From contig VYZB01000240.1 of NCBI GenBank assembly GCA_013397455.1, positions 27,521-91,520 on the forward strand: 64,000 bases of DNA. The letters are read 5' to 3'. How positions within the stretch are numbered: position 1 is the first letter of the stretch; each line of letters begins with the position of its first letter. This document shows, one piece after another, positions 61,299-64,000 of this stretch. The position numbers and the translations under genes were made by a program. Source of the stretch: Crotophaga sulcirostris. Taxonomy: Eukaryota; Chordata; Aves; Cuculiformes; Crotophagidae. The notes under the pieces were generated by a model. The model worked only from the letters and a program-made list of their open reading frames with translations. It ran no database searches and was not told the origin of the DNA.

Positions 61299-61631
61299 AG
61301 GTGTCTTGAAGGAACTGGAGTTGGTGCACCCCATACCAGACTTTGATCCCATGAGGCAGTAGAGAGCAAGCCAGGTCACCATGGGAGAAAGTAGTTTTCA
61401 TATGCTGTGATGCAGGTCCTTCAGCTCTTCCAACCTGAGCTTGAATGCAGACCAGTGTTTCTCTCCTAACAGATACCTGGGCTGCCATGCCAGCCCTGCT
61501 GGGACACTGGTGTGTGGCTGCCTGCTGGGGCTGAAACCTTGGGGAAAATGAGGTCCTGGTGACACGAGACCTCATTAAATATTTGCAGTATACTCTCCCC
61601 GTGTGCAATTATATAAAAAGTAGACAATAGA

Positions 61632-61650
61632 TTAGATATAGATATAGATA
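61632..61650. repeat. (GATATA)n short run
   Basis: About three GATATA units, followed by an A run. Confidence 0.7.
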
Positions 61651-62314
61651 AAAAAAACATATCCAGAACTTATTTGCAAGTAATTAGAGAAAAGGAACTC
61701 GAACATTCCTGCGGTCTCAGTAGACACAGCCCCCCTCTTCTCCCTCCCATTTTTCTGCGTCACTCTCTCTGTTATTTAGCTAAAAATAAAGGAGCTTTGG
61801 GCACCCAGGTCTCCCATGGGCAACCACATGATAAACATCAAGCCTTGGTGTCAGCAGCCCACAAAGAGGAGTGGGGAGCAGCAGCCCTGCATCTGTCTGT
61901 GCAGTTGCTGCTTCAAGAGGCGCCCTGGGCTCCAGCCCTGCCTCAAGGCTGGTACGGGGAGGAGGTGGGGGATGAGGACATTGCTCGTGGACCCCAACCC
62001 TTCTTCTCCCACGCTGAACCTTAAAATCAAGCAGTACAAGCTCTGCTCAGCTCAGAGCATCCTCAGAAGGCATAAACTCTCAGGCCACAGTGATAAAACT
62101 TGTTTTTCCCAAGCCAGCCCCTTCGGTGACCTCCCGATGGGTTTATGGCCTCCTCATGCTCCGCCGCTCTCTTCAAACACATTGTCACACCAGGACTTCC
62201 TCGCCTGCAATCACGCTTCGGCTTTCACCCATTACACCCCAGCAGTTACCCCAGGACACAGAGCAGCCAGGCTGAAAAGAAATGCTGATGCTGAGGTTTA
62301 ATAAATAGCTTTAA

Positions 62315-62335
62315 CCCCCACCCCCCCCCCCCACC
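62315..62335. repeat. Poly(C) tract
   Basis: C5, A, C12, A, CC on the plus strand, that is, a G-rich tract on the minus strand. Confidence 0.85.
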
Positions 62336-64000
62336 TGCTTTGCTCTAATTGAATTTTGCAGGGGAAGGAGGAGGGAGCCCCTGATGGGTTATTTGTGCTG
62401 CATGAGGTTTTGCAGCTGATTGAGGGACGAATCGTCGTGGGACTCTTTGTGATGAAAAGATGAAGATGGGCACCACCTGAGGAGAGGCTGAGCTGGGTGA
62501 GAAGATGGCTGGCTTTGATGCCAGAAGCTGCATGCAAAACTGGCAGAGAATGATTTTCATGCACCCTTGCCCCATTCCCAGTCTGAGATGCTCTGGGGCT
62601 GCTGGAGGTCCCAGAAGATGGGGAGACATCAGCAGAGTCCCCCTGCATCTCTGGGACCACCAGATGCTACCCCTTGGCTATGCATTGAAAAAAAGACCTG
62701 TGCAGTTGCATGGGAAAGCCTAAAACCATTTATTCTGGAAATGTGGCTGTTACTAGCTAGGTTGGATGGGGAACAACTGAGAACACTCTCCAAGAATGAT
62801 GGATGCGTGGTGGGTTTCTATTTTTGGGGTTCCCCCCACCCCACACAACCTGTTGTCATCTTGGCACCAACAAACTCTAACAGGTCCCTCCTTCTGAGTA
62901 GTCAGGCAGTTTCTAAGGCTGGCTGGGAAAGAGCACAGTCCATCCTGGGAGGATGTGGTGGGCAAGGAAACATGGCAGAGCTGCAGCACTGCCATTCCCC
63001 CTCCTGCCTTTGGACATTTTCAACAGGCAGCAGAAGCCAAAGGGTGGGGAAGTTGCCAAAGAGTTGAAAGGGTCCCCTTGTGAGAGAGTGCAAGCGGCAA
63101 GGGAGGAGGCTTTCCGAGAGCTATTTAAACATTAACCAGCACAACAATTGCCCTGTGTTGGTTTCCCCTTGCCACTCTGGTCTTTCACCTATGCAGAGTC
63201 CTGAGCTGCCTCCAGCCCTGGACACACGTTGTCTGCTGCTGGCACAGTGCTACGTGATGACAGGAGCCTCCGTGCCATCCCCTCCACTTGCAGGGCTTCA
63301 TCACCACCCAGGCAGCTGCAGGGGAACCCACAGGTATGGGGTCCAAGCGTTTAAAAATGGGTTATTAACCATAACTCGAAGGATATGGTTGGAGGGTTTC
63401 AAAAAGCCACAGTTCATAAAATAAAGTCAGCATGACATGGAGCTGCTGGGTGTTGAGCCAAGGCACTCAGCCTGATGTAGCTCTTCTGCCCACAGCACAA
63501 GCAGGACTGCCTGGACCTGCATCCATCTCCACCACCCATCACCATTCAACCCCTTTCCCCACCACATAAGGGACAACCCTGCAGGTTTTGCATCTTTACT
63601 ATGGGGACCTGAGCACCACAACACCAATTTATTTTTTTTAAGCCTTGGGAGTAAGAAAAATGATGGCAACCTTCTTCTACACCTGTGCAAAGGAAGCCTA
63701 GGGGCATATAACATGATGTGACCAGGGTTAGGCAGGAGCTGATGGCAAGGACTGAAAAGCTACGTTGAGACCCGGCTTTGTGCCCTGCTTTCTTTCCAGC
63801 AGCAAAATACAAACTTCAAAGAAATGCCAGGTGGGATCAGGAGCTTCTGGTGTGCCTGGATGATAACTTTTGGGTATACTCCAGCCCCAGCACTGGGGGA
63901 TCACAAGAAACTTGGCAAGCTAAGAGCAGCCCACTCCAGCTGCAAAATTTAGGTACTGTTGGGCTAAAGCAATAAAAATTAATATCAATATTAATATAAT

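Larger units (their letters stand above)
61299..64000. other. Unique non-coding stretch to window end
   Basis: No gene is recognised. Contains a (GATATA)n-like run near 61632-61650 and the C tract at 62315-62335. A perfect 8 bp AT palindrome lies at 63978-63995, close to the window edge. The 166-codon frame at 62567-63067 (+) and the 161-codon frame at 61816-62301 (+) have no domain I know. Confidence 0.45.

Noticed and set aside
60748..61608. 286-codon minus-strand open frame
   Set aside because: Over half of it is the antisense of the CR1 copy at 60.9-61.3 kb. Long antisense frames are common across CR1, and the peptide shows no domain.
1..64000. tRNA, rRNA, CRISPR array or bacterial operon
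   Set aside because: No cloverleaf B-box pattern, no regularly spaced repeats with spacers, and no closely packed coding frames.

Overview
The window reads as nuclear DNA of a bird. The evidence is its interspersed repeats: at least sixteen 5'-truncated CR1 LINE copies, plus one short fragment. Many share the avian CR1 3' end, with a 'TTCCAACCCAAACCATTCTATGATTCTATGA'-type tail. I see no prokaryotic gene organisation, no retroviral gene block, and no tRNA, rRNA or CRISPR array. The species cannot be read from the sequence. Nearly all open frames are short and unrelated to any protein I recognise, so the window is best read as intergenic or intronic DNA.

Layout. 1-21.7 kb: unique DNA with CR1 copies near 0.7-1.2, 2.7-3.25, 10.6, 14.1-14.4 (minus), 18.3-18.6 (an older copy with an open ORF2 tail), 19.9-20.1 and 21.4-21.7 kb (minus). 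A small CpG-rich patch lies at 11.15-11.34 kb, and a cluster of muscle/forkhead-type binding words at 15.1-15.2 kb. 21.7-34.25 kb: a 12.5 kb stretch with no CR1 that I can see, only unique DNA and short simple repeats. 34.25-50.3 kb: CR1 copies at 34.3, 38.4, 40.2, 46.1 and 50.0 kb. Between them lie two TAAT-rich stem-loop segments with shared words (38.03 and 45.6 kb). This part also holds the window's only plausible exon-like block, on the minus strand at 41.45-42.08 kb, inside a CpG-enriched patch. 50.3-64 kb: CR1 copies at 54.7 (minus), 57.5, 59.1 and 60.9 kb, a CA/C-rich microsatellite at 55.3-55.5 kb, and the most unusual structure of the window at 55.88-56.14 kb.

That structure is a large imperfect palindrome. 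Six diverged ~15 bp units carrying CAACTCT lie on the left, six inverted counterparts lie on the right, and the spacer is about nine degenerate telomere-like hexamers (GTTAGG type). I know of no named element with this layout. It is the strongest candidate here for something undescribed.

No gene network can be drawn from this window. Regulatory suggestions come from motif words only and need cross-species conservation or chromatin data.
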